Origin: Aquabacter spiritensis
GTDB taxonomy: Bacteria > Pseudomonadota > Alphaproteobacteria > Rhizobiales > Xanthobacteraceae
DNA length: 64,000 nucleotides
Direction of reading: 5' to 3'
Assembly: GCF_004346185.1 (NCBI RefSeq)
Contig: NZ_SMAI01000001.1
Coordinates: 310,001 to 374,000, forward strand
The notes beneath the pieces were generated by a model that made no database searches, was not told the DNA's origin, and saw only the letters and a list, made by a program, of their open reading frames with translations. The position numbers and the translations under genes were made by a program. Below are positions 36,878-46,019 of the stretch, in pieces (position 1 is the stretch's first letter; the number at the start of each line of letters is the position of its first letter).

Positions 36878-37594
36878 TCAATAGGTCGTGCTGGCTTCCC
36901 AATTGGCATGGGTGACGCCCGGCAGGCGGCGCAATTGCGCGACCACCGCATCGAGTTCCTTGCCCTTGGCGGCGGTGCCGACGAGGGTCGCGACGATCGC
37001 CGAGGTCTCGTCGGGCAATTCCTCGAGATTGACGTCGGCGACCGGATATTTCGCGGCCTTCAGAAGGGCGACGATGCGGTCGCGCAGGCCGGGCACCTGG
37101 GCATCCTCGGCCACCACGCGCACCTCGTAGATCGCCTCCGACCCGCCTTCGTCGATCGGGATGCGGTTGATGGCATTGACCAGCGGGCGCAGCAGCGTGT
37201 TGCCGGAGAGGATGAAAAAGGCCACCAGCGCCGCCTCGGCGAGCCGGTCCGACCCCGCGCAGGCACCGACCGCGGCGGTCGACCAGAGGGTCGCGGCGGT
37301 GTTGAGGCCGCGCACGTTCAGCCCCTCCTTCATGATCACGCCGGCGCCGAGAAAGCCGACGCCCGAGACCACGTAGGAGATGACGCGCACCGCCCCGTCG
37401 GCGCCGTTGAGGCGGATGGCGAGATCGACGAAGGCGGCGGCGCCGACCGCGACCAGGACGTTGGTCCGAAGGCCGGCGCTGCGCTGCCGGTACTGCCGCT
37501 CGGCGCCGATCGCCGTGCCGAGCACGAAGGCGGCGGCGAGGCTCACCATCGTGTCGAAGAACGACATGAGGTCGAACGATTCGATGAACTGCAC
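36878..37594 (-). CDS. MgtC/SapB-family membrane protein
   Basis: A 238-residue protein with four to five N-terminal membrane segments and the MgtC core GAERQYRQRSAGLRTNVLVAVGAAAF and SGVGFLGAGVIMKEGLNVRGLNTAATLWSTAAVG. A soluble ACT-like domain of about 90 residues follows (YEVRVVAEDAQVPGLRDRIVALL). MgtC proteins support growth in low magnesium and restrain F1Fo ATP synthase in pathogens. It begins at GTG 37594; an ATG at 37567 has weaker upstream signals. It precedes the HdeD-like gene by 78 bases. Confidence 0.9.
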   Translation of the reverse strand: MQFIESFDLMSFFDTMVSLAAAFVLGTAIGAERQYRQRSAGLRTNVLVAVGAAAFVDLAIRLNGADGAVRVISYVVSGVGFLGAGVIMKEGLNVRGLNTAATLWSTAAVGACAGSDRLAEAALVAFFILSGNTLLRPLVNAINRIPIDEGGSEAIYEVRVVAEDAQVPGLRDRIVALLKAAKYPVADVNLEELPDETSAIVATLVGTAAKGKELDAVVAQLRRLPGVTHANWEASTTY

Positions 37595-37721
37595 CCGCCG
37601 TCCCCCGCGAACCCGATCCGATCGAGGGTCATTACCGCGATCGGCCTGGGCGCGCCATGCCCTTTCCGGAACCGCGCCCCACCAATTGGGCGCCCGCGCA
37701 GCGGGCTGCCCGCAGGTCGAC

Positions 37722-38708
37722 TCAGTTCACCTTGATGTCGGCCTCGCGGATCACCCGCGTCCAGCGCGCGAGGTCGGCATCGATGCGGGCGCGGAACTGG
37801 GCCGCATCGCCGGGGATCGGCTCCATCAGCTGCGTCGCCAGCTTCTCCCGGATCGCGGGAACCGCGAGCGCCTCGGCGACCGCCGCGCGCAATTTGTCCA
37901 CGATCGGCTGCGGCGTGCCGGCGGGCGCGATCAGTCCGTTCCAGGCCTCGGCCTCGACGTCGATCCCGCTCTCCTTCAGCGTCGGCACGTCGGGCAGGAA
38001 GGGCGAGCGTTTGGCGGTGGACACCGCGAGGATCTTGATCGGCTTCACGCCGGCGAGGGTCGTGAGCGAGATGGCCGGCAGGCAGGCGACCTGCACGTCG
38101 TTCTGGATCAGAGCCGTGACCGCCGCGGGGGAGGAATTGTAGGGCACGTGCTGGAGTTCGGTGCCGCTGGCGAGGCCGATCGCCTCCATGGCGAGCTGCG
38201 ACAGCGAGCCGTTGCCGATCGAGCCGTAATTGTATTTGTCGGGATTCTTCTTCAGAAGCGCGACGAGTTCCGCGACCGAATTGACGCCGAGGGCAGTGTT
38301 GACGCCGAGCGCGCTCGGCTGGGTCACGAGCAGGCTGACGAGGGCGAAATCCTTCGCCGGATCGTAGGGCAGATTGCCGAACAACACGGCGTTCACGCCG
38401 AGCGGGCCGCCGATGGACACGCCGAGCGTGTAGCCGTCCGGCTCCGCTTTGGCCACCGCATCGGTGCCGCGATTGCCGCCCGCACCGGGGCGGTTCTCGA
38501 CGATGAAGGAATGGCCGAACTTGGTCTGGAAATAATCCGCGATCTGCCGCGCGACGAGATCCGGCGTCGAACCGGGTCCGAACGGCGCGATGATCTTCAC
38601 CGGCTGGCGCGCCGGCCAGTCCTGGGCGGCGGCGGGAAAAGCGAGAAGAACGGCGAGCAGCGGCGCGGCGAGCGCCAAAACGAGACGTTTCAGGACGAGA
38701 CGTTTCAT
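37722..38708 (-). CDS. Tripartite tricarboxylate transporter binding protein (Bug family)
   Basis: A 328-residue periplasmic protein with a signal peptide (LALAAPLLAVLLAFPAAAQ). The mature part begins DWPARQPVKIIAPFGPGSTPDLVARQIADYF and has the VENRPGAGGNRGTDAVAKAEPDGYTL segment that defines TctC/Bug proteins. These bind carboxylates or amino acids for TctAB-type carriers, but no tctA or tctB gene is nearby, as is common for the expanded Bug family. A GGGGGAAG ribosome site precedes the ATG at 38708. Confidence 0.9.
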   Translation of the reverse strand: MKRLVLKRLVLALAAPLLAVLLAFPAAAQDWPARQPVKIIAPFGPGSTPDLVARQIADYFQTKFGHSFIVENRPGAGGNRGTDAVAKAEPDGYTLGVSIGGPLGVNAVLFGNLPYDPAKDFALVSLLVTQPSALGVNTALGVNSVAELVALLKKNPDKYNYGSIGNGSLSQLAMEAIGLASGTELQHVPYNSSPAAVTALIQNDVQVACLPAISLTTLAGVKPIKILAVSTAKRSPFLPDVPTLKESGIDVEAEAWNGLIAPAGTPQPIVDKLRAAVAEALAVPAIREKLATQLMEPIPGDAAQFRARIDADLARWTRVIREADIKVN

Positions 38709-38997
38709 GACTTCCCCCCGGGGGACCTGCGAGGCGGGCCGCCGGCGGGCGGACGCCTTCTTGATGGAGCGGTGCGCGCCTGCCGGTATCGGCCAATGTC
38801 GCGCCGCTGGCAAGCCGGCCGGAACGGCATGGTCCGGACCGCGGCGCGAGACCGGAACCTCTGCGCCGCATCGTCGATCTTGCGCGGGATCAATCCGCCG
38901 GCCGGCGCGTTGGGCTATCCGAGGCAGGGTGGCGCGCGCCGGCATCGCAGCAGGCCGGGCGCCGCCAGGCGATGCGAGACCCGGCGGGAGACGCGAC

Positions 38998-39273
38998 ATG
39001 AAGACAGGCAAGGCGGTCGGCGGCGGCCTTCTCATCGGCCTCGCGCTCGGCCTGGGAACCGCCGTGATCGGCCCGGCCCTCTGGCGGCTCGGCCGGCCTC
39101 TGGCGAAGGATGCGATCAAGGCCGGCGTGACCGGCTTCGGCGCCGCCCGCGTCGCGGTGGCCCGCGCCTCCGAGGAAGTCGAGGATCTGGTCGCGGAGGC
39201 CGCGCACGAGCTCGCCCAGGCAACCCAGGCGGCGGACGCGGAGTCCGAGGCCGGAGCGATCCTCCGTGGCTGA
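38998..39273 (+). CDS. DUF5132-like small membrane protein
   Basis: A 91-residue protein: a Gly-rich N-terminal membrane segment (GLLIGLALGLGTAVIGPALWRL), then an amphipathic helix KDAIKAGVTGFGAARVAVARASEEVEDLVAEAAHEL with an acidic tail. It resembles DUF5132 proteins, which I have seen beside HMA-like and P-type ATPase genes. The next gene, an HMA-like protein, overlaps its end by 8 bases, so the two are translationally coupled. Function unknown; a partner in metal or membrane transport is likely. Confidence 0.7.
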   Translation: MKTGKAVGGGLLIGLALGLGTAVIGPALWRLGRPLAKDAIKAGVTGFGAARVAVARASEEVEDLVAEAAHELAQATQAADAESEAGAILRG

Positions 39274-39748
39274 CGCCGCCGCCCCTCCCCTGTCCGCACG
39301 CATCGTCCATACGCTCGACGGGCGGACCCGGCTGCGCCTTCTCGGCACGCCGCCGCACGACCGGCTGATCGCTCTCGCCGACGCCCTCGCGGCGGCTGGC
39401 ATCGAGAAGGTCGACATCAGGCCGCGCACCGGCAGCATCGTCCTCACGCATTCCGGCCCTTTGTCCGGCCTTTCGGACGCTTTGGAGGAGGCGGGGCTTC
39501 ACCTGTTGCCGCGCATCGCCGAGCCCCAGAAGGACGCCGTCGCGGAAGCCGGCGAGCGGGTGGCGCAGGCGGATCTGGTGCTGCGCCTGACCAGCGGCGG
39601 CACGCTCGACCTGCGCAATGCCGCCTTTCTCGGCTTGATGGCCGCCGGCCTCGTCCAGCTCGCGCGCGGGCGGATCGCCGGACCGGCGCTGACCCTGTTT
39701 GGTCAGGCGGCGACGCTCGCGCTCATGGAAGCCCGCCGCCGCGGATGA
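39266..39748 (+). CDS. HMA-like domain protein without CxxC
   Basis: A 160-residue protein starting at GTG 39266. Residues about 10-65 (IVHTLDGRTRLRLLG ... AAAGIEKVDIRPRTGSIVLTH) have the length and pattern of a heavy-metal-associated ferredoxin-like fold, but the CxxC metal-binding pair is absent. The C-terminal part has a hydrophobic segment (AAFLGLMAAGLVQLARG). The same segment pattern recurs at the N-terminus of the P-type ATPase encoded convergently downstream. It is coupled to the DUF5132 gene. Confidence 0.7.
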   Translation: MADAAAPPLSARIVHTLDGRTRLRLLGTPPHDRLIALADALAAAGIEKVDIRPRTGSIVLTHSGPLSGLSDALEEAGLHLLPRIAEPQKDAVAEAGERVAQADLVLRLTSGGTLDLRNAAFLGLMAAGLVQLARGRIAGPALTLFGQAATLALMEARRRG

Positions 39749-39796
39749 CCGCCTTCGCGTCGGAGGACACCGCCATCGAACGGTGGACCTCTTTCT

Positions 39797-42745
39797 TCAA
39801 GACGCCCCCCTGACGATCCGGCGGCCTTCGCCGACCACGAAGGACGCACCGCCCAGCAGCGCCGCAAGGCCCAGATCCGAAAGCTGCGCCGGGGCAATGC
39901 CGAGGAGGCGGCGCAATCCCGGCACCAGGAACGGCACGGCGAGCAGCGCGAGCGCGCCGCCGAGGGACGCCTCCAACCGCCGTTCGGAGATGCGCAGGGT
40001 CCGCGGCGATCCCGACGAGCGGTCCCGCAGCGCCCAGGCGTGCAGGATCTGTCCGAACGCGAGCGTGGTGAAGGTGACGGCGCGCGTGCGCGGCCCCGCC
40101 CCGAACCGGCCGAGGGCGAGGAAATGGCCGGCGAGCGCTCCGGCCGCGATCGCGCCCCCGTCCAGAGCCAGGCCCTGAAGCTCGGCACGGTCGAACAGAG
40201 GCGCGTCGGACCGGCGCGGCGCACGGTCCATCACGTCGCCGCGCGGCTCAGCGAGCGCGAGGCCGAGCGCCGGCAGAATGTCGGTGACGAGATTGAGCCA
40301 GAACAGCTCCATCGGCGTCTCGCCCTCGCCCGCCCCGTGCAGCGTCTCCGCCAGCATGACGAAGATTTCAGAGAGGTTGGTCGCGAACAGGAAGCGGATG
40401 GCGTTGCGGACATTGTCCTCGGTCGCCCGTCCCCGGGCGATGGCACGCGCCAGTTCGCGCAGATCGTCGTCGGCGAGGACGAGATCCGCCACCTCCCGGG
40501 CCACGGGCGTCGCGCGTCGTCCCACCGCCACCCCGACCGCCGCCGCCCGCAGCGCCGGGCCGTCATTCACCCCGTCCCCGAGCATCGCCACGCGCCGCCC
40601 CTTGGCCTGGAGCGCCTCGACGATGCGCAGCTTGTCGGCCGGGCTGACCCGCGCAAACACCGAGGTGGCGAGCGCGAGGTCCCCCAGCGCGGCAGGGTCG
40701 AGCCCCGCAATGTCCGGCCCGGTCGCCATGCGCAGGATGCCGGTGCGCGAGAGCGCCAAGGCCTCGGCCACCGCCAAAGCGGTGCCGGCCTGATCACCGG
40801 TCATCATGATGGTGCGGATGCCGGCCTTGTGGAACAGGTCGATCGCCTCCGCCGCCTCGGCGCGGACCGGATCGGCGAGGCCGGCGAGGCCGAGAAAGGC
40901 AAGACCCGTCGGGGCGCCGTCCCCGAGCGGGCCGGCGCCGCGGGCCGCGGCCAGCACGCGCAGGCCGCGCCCGGCGAAATCGGTGTTCAGCGCCAGCCAT
41001 TCCGCCCGGCGCGCATCCGTGAGCGGGCGCGCCTCCTCCGGCCCGCCTTCGGTCGCGCACAAAGCCAGCACGTCCTCCGGCGCGCCCTTGACGAAGACGA
41101 GCGGTCCTGAAGGCCCGACATGCTCGGTCGCCATGAACCTGCGCGCATGGTTGCGCGAACTCAGCGCCCGCACCGGCAGAGCGGCCCGGCGGACGGCGAT
41201 GTCGAGGCCGGACGCGGCGGCGAGGTCGAGCAAAGCGAGTTCGGTCGGCGAGCCGGCGCGCGGCTCCAGTTCGGCCTCGCTGCACAGCGCCACCGCCTCT
41301 GCGAAAGCGGCGAGGTCGCGGCGCACGGCCTCGGGCACCGGCGTTCCGGGTTCGAGGTCGACCGCGCCGCCGACGCCCGCCGCCCGCACCACCGCCATTT
41401 CGTTGCGCGTCAAGGTTCCGGTCTTGTCGAGACAGATCGTGTCGATCGAGCCGATCGCCTCGATCGCCGGCAAGGCGCGCACGAACGCCTTCTCCTTTTC
41501 CATCTCCCGCGCGCCGATCGCGAGCGTGGTCGTCGCCACCGCCGGGAGCCCCTCGGGGATCGCGGCGACGGCGAGCGCGATGGCCGAGCGCAGCGCCGCG
41601 ACGAGCGGCTCGCCGCGCAGCAGGCTGCCGGCCAGAAGCAGGCCCGAGGCGCCGAGGCAGCCGAGCGCGAGCCGTCCGCTGAGGGCTTCGAGCTTCTCCT
41701 CGATCATCGGGCGCGGCGCGCGCACGCGCCCGATCAGAAGCTGGGTCCGCGCCGCCTCGGTCCGCGCCCCGGTGCGCAGGACGATGGCGCGGCCGTCGCC
41801 GCCCGTCACGATGGTCCCGGCATGAACCAGATTGTGCCGCTCGGCGACCGCGCGCGGCACCAGCGCGAGGGCGGCGGCGGTCTTCTCCACGGGCAGGCTC
41901 TCCCCGGTGAGGGTGGATTCGTCGAGCGTCAGGTCGCGGGCTTCGATCAGCCGGGCATCGGCCGCGACGCGCATGCCGGGCGCGAGAACGAGGATGTCGC
42001 CCGGCACCACATCGTCTGCGGGAACGGACGCCGCGATGCCGGCGCGCACGACGCTGGCGGGATGCGCGACGGGCCGCGACAGACGGCGGATCAGCCGCTC
42101 CGTCGCATTCTCGGTGCCGAAGCCGATCCCGGTATTGATGCCGATCACGGCCAGCGTGACCAGCGCGTCGAGCACGCCGCCGGTGGCGAGCGAGAGCACG
42201 CAGGAGCCGGCGAGCAGCGCGACCGGCAGGTTCGACACCTGCGCGAGGAGGATGGCGCGCCCGCTGCGGCCGACCGGCTGCGGCAGATGATTGGCGCCGG
42301 CGCGCGCGCGGGCCGCCGTCACCTGCGCGGCGTCGAGGCCGCTTGCGGACACGCCGAGCCGCCCCGCGACGGCATCGGGCGCGAGCAGGCTCATCTCGTC
42401 GAGATCGGTGTCCGGCGCGTCCGGAAGCGGCGCGGCGTGCGCCAGGATCCGGCGGGGCCGGGCGGCAGCGGGCGAGGGCCCGGCGGGGGGCGGAGGCGCC
42501 GGGTCATCGAGCTCCTCCCCGGCCAAAGCGCGCCGCACGCAGGAAAGGATAGTCGCGGCCTCGCGCGGAGGATGCGTCAGGAGCAGGCTGCGCACTTGGG
42601 GATCGGCGCGCACCAGAACGATCCCGGCCGCCGCCAGCCGCTCGCGGACGCCGCCGAGCCCGTCCGGCGGCCAAGGGCCTGACAGGTCGAGACGGGTGCG
42701 GCCGGGCAGATGATGGCGCACCCGGCAGCGCGGCGCGGGCGGCAT
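39797..42745 (-). CDS. P-type cation-transporting ATPase (P2-type) with N-terminal HMA-like domain
   Basis: A 982-residue transporter. After an HMA-like N-terminus (RVRHHLPGRTRLDL ... LLLTH) the P-type core follows: DESTLTGESLPVEK (actuator), the M4 segment AIPEGLPAV, the phosphorylation site DKTGTLTRNE (about residue 442), GDGVNDGPAL (hinge), and M6 NLVTDILPALGLALAEP. PEGLPA and NLVTD are P2A-like motifs (Ca/Mn-type), not the CPC of copper or zinc pumps. The start at 42745 has a GGAGGGGAAGG site; an ATG at 42826 would add 27 residues. The ion is uncertain. The gene is convergent with the HMA-like gene. Confidence 0.9.
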   Translation of the reverse strand: MPPAPRCRVRHHLPGRTRLDLSGPWPPDGLGGVRERLAAAGIVLVRADPQVRSLLLTHPPREAATILSCVRRALAGEELDDPAPPPPAGPSPAAARPRRILAHAAPLPDAPDTDLDEMSLLAPDAVAGRLGVSASGLDAAQVTAARARAGANHLPQPVGRSGRAILLAQVSNLPVALLAGSCVLSLATGGVLDALVTLAVIGINTGIGFGTENATERLIRRLSRPVAHPASVVRAGIAASVPADDVVPGDILVLAPGMRVAADARLIEARDLTLDESTLTGESLPVEKTAAALALVPRAVAERHNLVHAGTIVTGGDGRAIVLRTGARTEAARTQLLIGRVRAPRPMIEEKLEALSGRLALGCLGASGLLLAGSLLRGEPLVAALRSAIALAVAAIPEGLPAVATTTLAIGAREMEKEKAFVRALPAIEAIGSIDTICLDKTGTLTRNEMAVVRAAGVGGAVDLEPGTPVPEAVRRDLAAFAEAVALCSEAELEPRAGSPTELALLDLAAASGLDIAVRRAALPVRALSSRNHARRFMATEHVGPSGPLVFVKGAPEDVLALCATEGGPEEARPLTDARRAEWLALNTDFAGRGLRVLAAARGAGPLGDGAPTGLAFLGLAGLADPVRAEAAEAIDLFHKAGIRTIMMTGDQAGTALAVAEALALSRTGILRMATGPDIAGLDPAALGDLALATSVFARVSPADKLRIVEALQAKGRRVAMLGDGVNDGPALRAAAVGVAVGRRATPVAREVADLVLADDDLRELARAIARGRATEDNVRNAIRFLFATNLSEIFVMLAETLHGAGEGETPMELFWLNLVTDILPALGLALAEPRGDVMDRAPRRSDAPLFDRAELQGLALDGGAIAAGALAGHFLALGRFGAGPRTRAVTFTTLAFGQILHAWALRDRSSGSPRTLRISERRLEASLGGALALLAVPFLVPGLRRLLGIAPAQLSDLGLAALLGGASFVVGEGRRIVRGAS

Positions 42746-42980
42746 CAGCCCTTCCCCTCCCGGCGGGCACGCGCCGGCCGGCGCCCGCTCGCGCGGTAAA
42801 CGGCGGCCGTGGAAAATGCGGGGCATGCCGACGCCGCAACGAGGCGTCGGATCGGCGCGGCGGGCGTCGGGGGCATCGATGGAGCCTCGGCATGGGAAAG
42901 CCCAGGCAAGATCGCGTCGCCGCCGGCTTGTGTCTTTGCTTCAGATCAGGGCTTCGGATCCCGCCGCCGGGTCCGGCGGC

Positions 42981-44165
42981 TCACGGCGTGGCCGAAGCGC
43001 CCGGCATCAGGCGTCCCGCGCCGAAAGCGGAACCGAAGGTTTCGGCCTGCGCCACCAGGCCCTCGGCGATCCGCTCGCCGATTCCCGCGGAATGCTTGAA
43101 ACCGTGACCGGAACAGGCCGAGACGATCACCACGCCCGCGATGTCGGGATGCCGGTCGATGAGGAAGCCGCGATCCCGCGCGGTCGTGTACAGGCAGACC
43201 GCCCCCCGCACCGCGTGCGGCAGCACGCCCGCGATCTTGCCGCGCAGATGGCGCGCATACATCTCCGCGACCTCGCCGGGCGCGACGGTGCGGACGACCG
43301 TGTCCGGATCGCAGGCGACGTCGTATTGCTCGGTCGCGACCTTGATCGCGGCCTGGCCGGGCAGCGGCGGGAAGCCGTAGACATAGTCCGCATCGCCCCG
43401 GCCGTGCATCCAGATGAAGACCGGGCTCTGCGGCGGCGCGGGGGCGGCCGGATCGAGCGCGAACCAGTGCAGCACCTGCCGGTTGACCGCAAAGGCCGGC
43501 CGGAGCGCGGCCCCGAGGAAGGGCGCCGTCCAGGGCCCGGCCGCGACCACCGCCTGCCCCGCCGAAAGGGGGCCGGCGTCCGTTTCGAGGCGAACACCGG
43601 CGCCGTCCTGGTGCACCGCATGCACCTGCGTCCCAAGCCGGATTTCGGCCCCCAGCGCGCGGGCGCGGTCGAGCTGCGCGGCGATGCAGGCCTCGGGCCG
43701 GACATAGCCGCCGCCGGGCTCGAAATAGCCGATCTCGTCGCCGCAAAGGCCGATGAAATGCGGGAAGCGGCGGCGGATCTCGTCCGCGTCCAGGACCTCG
43801 TGGGCGATGCCGTGCGCCTGTGCGACCGCGATCGTCCGGCGCACGAAATCCGGCTTGCCGTGATGGGAATTGGGCGCGGCGGCGGAGGCCATGATGAGGG
43901 TCCCGACCGGCGCCAGAAGCCGCTCTCCGGTCTCGGCCTCGAGGTCGCGCCAGATGCGGTGGGAGGCCCGAACGAGCGGGACGTAATCCTCCCCCTCCCC
44001 CACCGCCTCGCGGGTGATGCGGGTCTCGCCGTGGCTCGACCCGCGATCGTGCGGCGGTGCGTAGCGGTCGATGCCGACACAGCGCAGCCCGCGCCGGGCG
44101 AGCTGATAGAGAACCGCGCTGCCCATGGCGCCGAGCCCGACCACGGCGACGTCGAACGTCTTCAC
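42981..44165 (-). CDS. FAD-dependent amine oxidase (SolA/monomeric sarcosine oxidase-like)
   Basis: A 394-residue flavoprotein of the DAO family. The FAD-binding motif VVGLGAMGSAVLYQLARRG is at the N-terminus, followed by SSHGETRITRE, a SolA-type feature. The VCLYTTARDRGFLIDRHP segment matches the block that carries the covalent-FAD cysteine in monomeric sarcosine oxidases and N-methyltryptophan oxidase, and SGHGFKHS follows. Such enzymes oxidise N-methyl or cyclic secondary amines, giving hydrogen peroxide. The GTG start at 44165 has a GGAGG site. It is the last gene of the nine-gene minus-strand set. Confidence 0.88.
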   Translation of the reverse strand: MKTFDVAVVGLGAMGSAVLYQLARRGLRCVGIDRYAPPHDRGSSHGETRITREAVGEGEDYVPLVRASHRIWRDLEAETGERLLAPVGTLIMASAAAPNSHHGKPDFVRRTIAVAQAHGIAHEVLDADEIRRRFPHFIGLCGDEIGYFEPGGGYVRPEACIAAQLDRARALGAEIRLGTQVHAVHQDGAGVRLETDAGPLSAGQAVVAAGPWTAPFLGAALRPAFAVNRQVLHWFALDPAAPAPPQSPVFIWMHGRGDADYVYGFPPLPGQAAIKVATEQYDVACDPDTVVRTVAPGEVAEMYARHLRGKIAGVLPHAVRGAVCLYTTARDRGFLIDRHPDIAGVVIVSACSGHGFKHSAGIGERIAEGLVAQAETFGSAFGAGRLMPGASATP

Positions 44166-44194
44166 GCCCCCCTCCGCTCTTGAACCCGTTGCGG

Positions 44195-45208
44195 TCAGGC
44201 GGCGCGCCAGTCGCCGGGCAGCGGCGCGCCGGAGGGTTCGAGCGCGGCTTCGAGGAAGCGCAGCCAGTTCTCGCCCATCACGCCGCGGATGCGCGCCTCG
44301 GGCCAGCCCGCTTCCTGCATGGCGCGGGTGAGGCCGCCATAGCCGGCCAGCGTCTCGAACCCCTTCACCGTCGGCGCGGTGCCCTTGTTGGGCACCATGC
44401 GCCGGGCATAGCCCTTGTCGTGCCGCAGCCAGTCGAAGAAGCCCTCGTCCTGGCCCTGGGTGAAGTCGGTGCCGATGCCGACATTTCCCGCGCCGCAAAT
44501 GTCGATCATATAGTCGAACAAAGCGACGCAATCGGCCAAGGTCGTGTCGGCGCCGGTCTTCAGAAAGGGCGGATAGGTGGCGAGGCCGACGAAGCCGCCA
44601 TGCTCGACGATGAAGCGCAGCTCCGCGTCGGTCTTGTTGCGCGGATGATCGAAAAGGCCGCGCGGCGCGACGTGGGAATAGGTGCAGGGCCGTGCCGAAT
44701 GCAGGATCGCCTGGCGCGTCGTGTTCGGCCCGACATGCGAGAGGTCGACGAGCATGCCGAGGCGGTTCATCTCCGTGACCACCTCGCGCCCGAAGCCCGA
44801 CAGGCCGCCGTCCGTCTCCTCCCAGCAGCCGCTGCCGACGAGATTTTGGGTGTTGTAGGTGAGCTGGACCACGCTCACCCCGAGATCCTTGAACAGCGCG
44901 AGCGCGTCGAGCCGGTCCTCGATCGCGCTGGTATTCTGCCAGCCGAGCAGGATGCCGACCTTTCCTTCCGCCTTGGCGCGGCGGATGTCGGCGGCGCTGC
45001 GCACCTGCATGATGATGTCGCCATGCTCGACGAACCAGCGCTTCCATTGCGCGATGTTGAAGAGGGTGTCGCGGGAATTTTCCCAGACGCAGCAGGTGCA
45101 ATTGGCCGCCGTGAGGCCGCCGGCCCGCATCGCCTCGAACACCGCGCGGCTCCAGCGCGAGATGATGAGGCCGTCGATCACGGTGACGTCGTCGTGCAAT
45201 TGGGTCAT
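44195..45208 (-). CDS. M19 membrane-dipeptidase-like protein with missing metal ligands
   Basis: A 337-residue TIM-barrel protein clearly related to renal dipeptidase (GREVVTEMNRLGMLVDLSHV, FDHPRNKTDAELR, GIGTDF). Ligands His158 and His179 and the later Asp248 remain. The usual N-terminal DGHND reads DGLIIS at residues 12-17, so the first His and Asp ligands are gone, and the bridging Glu of the IEG block is Gln91 (LGWQNTS). It has no signal peptide, so it is cytosolic. It may bind one metal or catalyse a different reaction. It lies 29 bases upstream of the SolA-like gene in the operon. Confidence 0.82.
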   Translation of the reverse strand: MTQLHDDVTVIDGLIISRWSRAVFEAMRAGGLTAANCTCCVWENSRDTLFNIAQWKRWFVEHGDIIMQVRSAADIRRAKAEGKVGILLGWQNTSAIEDRLDALALFKDLGVSVVQLTYNTQNLVGSGCWEETDGGLSGFGREVVTEMNRLGMLVDLSHVGPNTTRQAILHSARPCTYSHVAPRGLFDHPRNKTDAELRFIVEHGGFVGLATYPPFLKTGADTTLADCVALFDYMIDICGAGNVGIGTDFTQGQDEGFFDWLRHDKGYARRMVPNKGTAPTVKGFETLAGYGGLTRAMQEAGWPEARIRGVMGENWLRFLEAALEPSGAPLPGDWRAA

Positions 45209-45230
45209 CGCTTCAGGTCCCGGTGCAAAT

Positions 45231-46019
45231 TCAGGCGACGGTCGCCGCGAGTTCGGAGGCGGTCATGAAGCGCACGCGGGGGCGCGCCTTCAGCGTATCG
45301 ATGTGGCGGGCGAGCATCTTCAGCCGGCCGGGATGGCCGATCAGCTCGACATGCAGGGTCAAATGGTAGAAGGCGCCGGGCCAGTCATAGAGGCCGTCGA
45401 ACTCCTCCTCCCAGATGGTCTGGACCTCGGCCGCCGGGCGGATGACGCGGCCGACCTGCCCGCCATAGGTGAAGAAGGGCGCGTCGGCGAGATGCCATTG
45501 CACGGGCACCTCGACCAGCGGCACCGGTGCGCCGTCCTTGGTGTGGCGATAGGGCCGGGCGCGGTCGTGGAAGTTCGTCGAGACGGTGACGCCGGCTTCC
45601 AGCGCGAGATCGAGCGTGCGCTCGGACCAGTCCCACCCCGCCGACCGCCAGGCGGTCGGCCGGGTGCCGAGGACCTTCTCCAAGGCGTCGATGCCGCCCG
45701 CCAGCTCCGCCCGCTCCTCCGCTTCGTCGAGGCCGGACACGGCGCGATGGTTCTGGCCGTGGCTGCCGATCTCGTGCCCGCGGGCCGCAACCGCGCGGAC
45801 GGCGTCGGGATGGCGCTCGGTGGCGAGGCCCGGGACGAAGAAGCTCGCGGTCACCCCCTTTTCATCCAAAAGATCGAGCAGAGGGAGCAGGCCCTCATAG
45901 ATTCCGAACGTGCCGTTCGAGAGCAGAACCGGCTTCGACGCGTTTCTGGGATCGCGGCCGATCCAGGCCGCCTCGGCATCGAGGCAGATGCCGAACACAA
46001 CGGGGAAAATGTCGCTCAT
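45231..46019 (-). CDS. Polysaccharide-deacetylase-fold hydrolase (PuuE/cyclic-imidase-like)
   Basis: A 262-residue NodB-fold enzyme. The first metal Asp is in GICLDAEAAW (about residue 14), and the His pair is in RGHEIGSHGQNH (about 83-90). The N-terminal FGICLDAEAAWIGRDPRN and the HEIGSHG spacing recall PuuE allantoinase and HpPgdA-type cyclic imidases rather than chitin or peptidoglycan deacetylases; it also has no signal peptide. It likely opens an imide or amide ring in the cytosol. Its ATG overlaps the preceding MmgE/PrpD stop (ATGA). Confidence 0.82.
   Translation of the reverse strand: MSDIFPVVFGICLDAEAAWIGRDPRNASKPVLLSNGTFGIYEGLLPLLDLLDEKGVTASFFVPGLATERHPDAVRAVAARGHEIGSHGQNHRAVSGLDEAEERAELAGGIDALEKVLGTRPTAWRSAGWDWSERTLDLALEAGVTVSTNFHDRARPYRHTKDGAPVPLVEVPVQWHLADAPFFTYGGQVGRVIRPAAEVQTIWEEEFDGLYDWPGAFYHLTLHVELIGHPGRLKMLARHIDTLKARPRVRFMTASELAATVA

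Noticed and set aside
45231-46019. Peptidoglycan or chitin deacetylase
   Set aside because: It lacks a signal peptide, and its motif spacing resembles PuuE/HpPgdA-type imidases. Its operon points to cytosolic catabolism.
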